Of a stretch of DNA of 43,803 nucleotides, positions 41,537 to 43,803 are shown one piece after another. The stretch's first letter is position 1, and each line of letters begins with the position of its first letter. This DNA comes from Marivita sp. (GTDB taxonomy: Bacteria; Pseudomonadota; Alphaproteobacteria; Rhodobacterales; Rhodobacteraceae), in NCBI RefSeq assembly GCF_020055635.1, contig NZ_JAIPUT010000037.1, positions 1 through 43,803 on the forward strand. The letters run 5' to 3'. Below the pieces are notes generated by a model, which made no database searches, had not been told where the DNA came from, and was given only the letters and a program-made list of their open reading frames with translations. The translations under genes and the position numbers were made by a program.

Positions 41537-42250
41537 CTAGTCGATCCAGTGGCGTCGTTGGAAATGATGCATCGTCTCGAAGGTACAGAATTCCACGGGG
41601 CCAAGCACGATCCTCGGCACCCGCGCGACCAATTCCGCACCTACCTTGTCCGAAAGCGCGATGATGGACCGGGCTTCGTCCGGCGAGAACCAGCGCAGGT
41701 TGTAGGCCAGCGTGATGTGGAATTCGTAAGCATCGTGATCGGGACGCACGAGGTTGGTGGCGGCCTGCAATTGGTCGCGTGTCAATCGGAGCAGGGCCTC
41801 CTCACCTTTGTCGGTACCCGACATCCGGACGCTGAACCCGCCAAAAATGCCCGTCGGCCGGGCCATCACGGTTCGTGTCAGGCCGATGTCTCGGAGCCGT
41901 TGGGCGAAGTCCTCGGTCACTGTTTCAACTGAGGCCGCATTTGGCAGATGTCCGGGCCAGCGATCAATGGTGCGGGCATAGTCTATGACGCCCTCGAAGA
42001 TCGTCATGTGGAAGCTCTCGGGGGGCAAGTAGGTGAACCCGTCTGCCAACGGCCCGGCCTTGAGCTGATCCTGTGCGTCCTTCAGCGCGGCAAAGGGTTT
42101 GGATCGTGGATCGACATGACAGATCGTCGTGTTGCCACGGCAGGTCAGCGGCCGCCCGTCCGGTGTGAACTTGAGACCCACCGCGCTGGGCGCGACGCCG
42201 CCTGTCATCGTGCCGGTCAGGTAGTCAAATGCGCGCTCAGGGTTGGTCAT
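41537..42250 (-). CDS. 2H phosphoesterase-like protein (DUF1868)
   Basis: The 237-residue protein has two H-x-T motifs, SFHMTIFEGV and EFHITLAYNLRWF, as in 2H phosphoesterases, and the GLKFTPDGRPLTCRGNTTICHVDP start of DUF1868. It probably cleaves a cyclic phosphodiester or 2',5' bond; the substrate is not known. ATG overlaps the MFS gene by 14 nt. Confidence 0.8.
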   Translation of the reverse strand: MTNPERAFDYLTGTMTGGVAPSAVGLKFTPDGRPLTCRGNTTICHVDPRSKPFAALKDAQDQLKAGPLADGFTYLPPESFHMTIFEGVIDYARTIDRWPGHLPNAASVETVTEDFAQRLRDIGLTRTVMARPTGIFGGFSVRMSGTDKGEEALLRLTRDQLQAATNLVRPDHDAYEFHITLAYNLRWFSPDEARSIIALSDKVGAELVARVPRIVLGPVEFCTFETMHHFQRRHWID

Positions 42251-43493
42251 GGAACTGGGTCCTCGGTTTCAGAATGAATAGTGCAAGCCCTCCGGTCGCG
42301 AACAATCCTGCAAGGGCAAAGCTGACCCCGGTGGCCATCAGGCCGTTTGTCTCGGCAGTGATCCCGAAAAGGAACGCGCCAAGGGCCGGACCGACCCGGA
42401 AGATGATGGTGTACAGGCTCAGGATTCGGCCCAGCCTGTCCTGCGGTGCTTCGAGCTGCACATAGGCCAATGCCGCGATGTTGGACGAGGACATGGTCGC
42501 GCCGTGAAGGAGCAGCACCGTCAGGGCCAGCCAGAAGTTCTGCGTGACAGCAAAGACCAGCAGCGACAGCGCGAAGACACCCGATGTGGTCAGGATCTGC
42601 ACCAAGGCGCCACGCCCGTCCTGTGCTTTGGACATCAGAAGCGCCCCGAGGATCGCGCCGATCCCAAGGGCGGCGTTCAGAAGACCAAGGCCAACCTCGC
42701 CACGTCCGAAGGCAACCTCGGCATAGGCGGGGAACAATTCGCTGGCCGGGCGGATCAGCAATCCCTGCGCCAGTTGCAGCATCAGTACGCCGAGGATCAG
42801 CGGCGTATGCAGGAGATCGCGGATGACGCCCGCCATGTTTACCGGCTGGGTCGAGACAATCCGATCGGTCTGAGCCGGTACGTTGCGGATGCGGTAGAGG
42901 GCGATCGACAACGCCAGGAACCCCACCGCCGACACGGTGAAGACCAGCCCGGCCGATCCCAGGACCAGCAGCCCCGCCGCCAAGGCCGGGCCAAGAAAGC
43001 GCGACAGGTTGAACCCGGTCGAATTCACGGCCAGCGCCGAGGCCAGCAGTTTCGGCGGTGCCAGATGCCGGGCCATCGACAGGCGTGCGGGCAGGAGCAC
43101 GCCCGAAACTGCGCCCAGCACCGCCATCATGCCCGCCATCGTCCAAGGCGTCAGGCTGCCTGTGAAGTACAGCAGCGCCAAGGCGACAGACACCGCGGCG
43201 CTCGCGATCTGGCCCCAATACATGATCTTGGGTGCTGCATGCCGGTCGGCCAGCGAACCGCCCCACAATGCGGTCAAGAGCGACGGGAACAGCTCGGCAA
43301 AGGCCACCGTGCCCAGCCACGCCTCCGACCCGGTCAGTTCCCACGTGACCCAGCCCACCGCGATGCGCTGCATCCAGAAGCCGGTGGTCATGATCAGGTT
43401 GCCCGCCTGGTAGGTGGCGAAGGCGGGGATCGCGAAAACGGCGTTGAAATCGGCGATGCGCGCACGGACGGCTTCGAGCGGATGGGCGCGCAT
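42237..43493 (-). CDS. MFS transporter (multidrug-efflux-like)
   Basis: The 418-residue protein has about 12 hydrophobic helices with the MFS pattern WGGSLADRHAAPK in the first cytoplasmic loop and the LLPARLSMARHL region in the first half. It resembles Bcr/EntS-like efflux proteins. Its last codons overlap the DUF1868 gene. The substrate cannot be told. Confidence 0.85.
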   Translation of the reverse strand: MRAHPLEAVRARIADFNAVFAIPAFATYQAGNLIMTTGFWMQRIAVGWVTWELTGSEAWLGTVAFAELFPSLLTALWGGSLADRHAAPKIMYWGQIASAAVSVALALLYFTGSLTPWTMAGMMAVLGAVSGVLLPARLSMARHLAPPKLLASALAVNSTGFNLSRFLGPALAAGLLVLGSAGLVFTVSAVGFLALSIALYRIRNVPAQTDRIVSTQPVNMAGVIRDLLHTPLILGVLMLQLAQGLLIRPASELFPAYAEVAFGRGEVGLGLLNAALGIGAILGALLMSKAQDGRGALVQILTTSGVFALSLLVFAVTQNFWLALTVLLLHGATMSSSNIAALAYVQLEAPQDRLGRILSLYTIIFRVGPALGAFLFGITAETNGLMATGVSFALAGLFATGGLALFILKPRTQFHDQP

Positions 43494-43500
43494 CAGATCC

Positions 43501-43803
43501 TCATTGGGCGAATGTCACGAATATCGGCTGGTGATCCGACCCCTGCGCGGTGTCGCCGATCTCCATCGACTGAACCCTGTGTGCCAAATCCGTCGTGACG
43601 AAACAATGGTCTATGCGGCGCGGGCCGCGCCCGTCGCGCGGGATCGTGTCACCTTCGGCTTCGGCGTGACCGGCCAGTGTCCAGGCGTCGGCAAGTCCAT
43701 GCGCGCGGATCGTGCGGCCGTGCATCTGCGACAGGTCGCCGACGACGCGGGTGTATTCCGGGCTGCCGGGTTCGAAATTCATGTCGCCCATGACAATCGC
43801 GGT
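43501..43803 (-). CDS. Endonuclease/exonuclease/phosphatase-family protein, 3' part
   Basis: The visible 100 residues hold the EEP-family C-terminal motifs VMGDMNFEPGSPEY, RRIDHCFVT and QGSDHQPIFVTF. The gene continues beyond the window at 43803. It probably acts on a nucleic acid or phosphoester. The stop lies 8 bp upstream of the MFS start, so the two may be co-transcribed. Confidence 0.85.
   Translation of the reverse strand, partial: TAIVMGDMNFEPGSPEYTRVVGDLSQMHGRTIRAHGLADAWTLAGHAEAEGDTIPRDGRGPRRIDHCFVTTDLAHRVQSMEIGDTAQGSDHQPIFVTFAQ

Overview
The window reads like a high-GC alphaproteobacterium of the Rhodobacteraceae (Roseobacter-type): dense ATGA/TGATG overlaps, strong family resemblance of the phosphonate genes and many GntR and ABC systems. 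No rRNA, tRNA or CRISPR array was seen. Family calls rest on reading the proteins by eye; no database search was run.

Left edge (1-4565): the 3' end of a CheB-type methylesterase gene is cut by an IS3-family insertion sequence (245-1518). The transposase orfB of this IS is itself broken by a 43-bp insertion. Next to it is a secreted, repeat-containing VCBS/cadherin-like protein (1788-4109).

C-P lyase cluster 1 (4566-18894) is canonical. It has phnJKLNM and phnGHI on the minus strand, phnF (GntR) divergent from phnG, and phnCDEE plus a hexapeptide-repeat phosphonate-associated acetyltransferase, also on the minus strand. Its PhnJ has all four Fe-S/radical cysteines at the same positions as E. 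coli (C241, C244, C266, C272). Extra genes interrupt it: a HAD hydrolase and two tiny membrane ORFs between phnI and phnJ, and a Crp-like regulator/membrane protein pair between phnF and the transport genes. phnM has a near-perfect Pho box of its own.

C-P lyase-like cluster 2 (19590-about 32350, plus strand) is a second, diverged set: phnF-phnG-phnH-phnI-phnJ-phnK-phnL-phnM, then phnC-phnD-phnE-phnE, a transglutaminase-like protein, a truncated P-loop kinase and a second hexapeptide transferase. Its PhnJ keeps the fold-level similarity and the glycine of the PG motif but has lost all four cysteines that hold the [4Fe-4S] cluster and form the thiyl radical. There is no phnN, and PhnM carries a changed metal motif. 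An identical 16-bp palindrome lies at the start of phnF2 and just before phnC2, which defines a probable PhnF2 regulon. This is the best candidate for an undescribed system: a complete Phn-type complex with its own ABC importer that cannot do standard radical-SAM C-P cleavage.

Right part (30774-43803): accessory metabolism. An aminoglycoside-phosphotransferase-like kinase, GNAT, a TIM-barrel isomerase/endonuclease-like protein with a possible Pho box, then YHS and Tat-exported isochorismatase-like proteins. After these come PhzF, an AraC-family regulator, a PNPOx-like flavoprotein, an NTF2-like protein, an AhpD-like carboxymuconolactone decarboxylase-family protein and a BASS-family transporter. 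A conserved 39-bp element occurs both upstream of the isochorismatase-side operon and between the AhpD-like and BASS genes, suggesting one AraC-controlled regulon. The window ends with a 2H phosphoesterase-like protein, an MFS transporter and the 3' part of an endonuclease/exonuclease/phosphatase gene.
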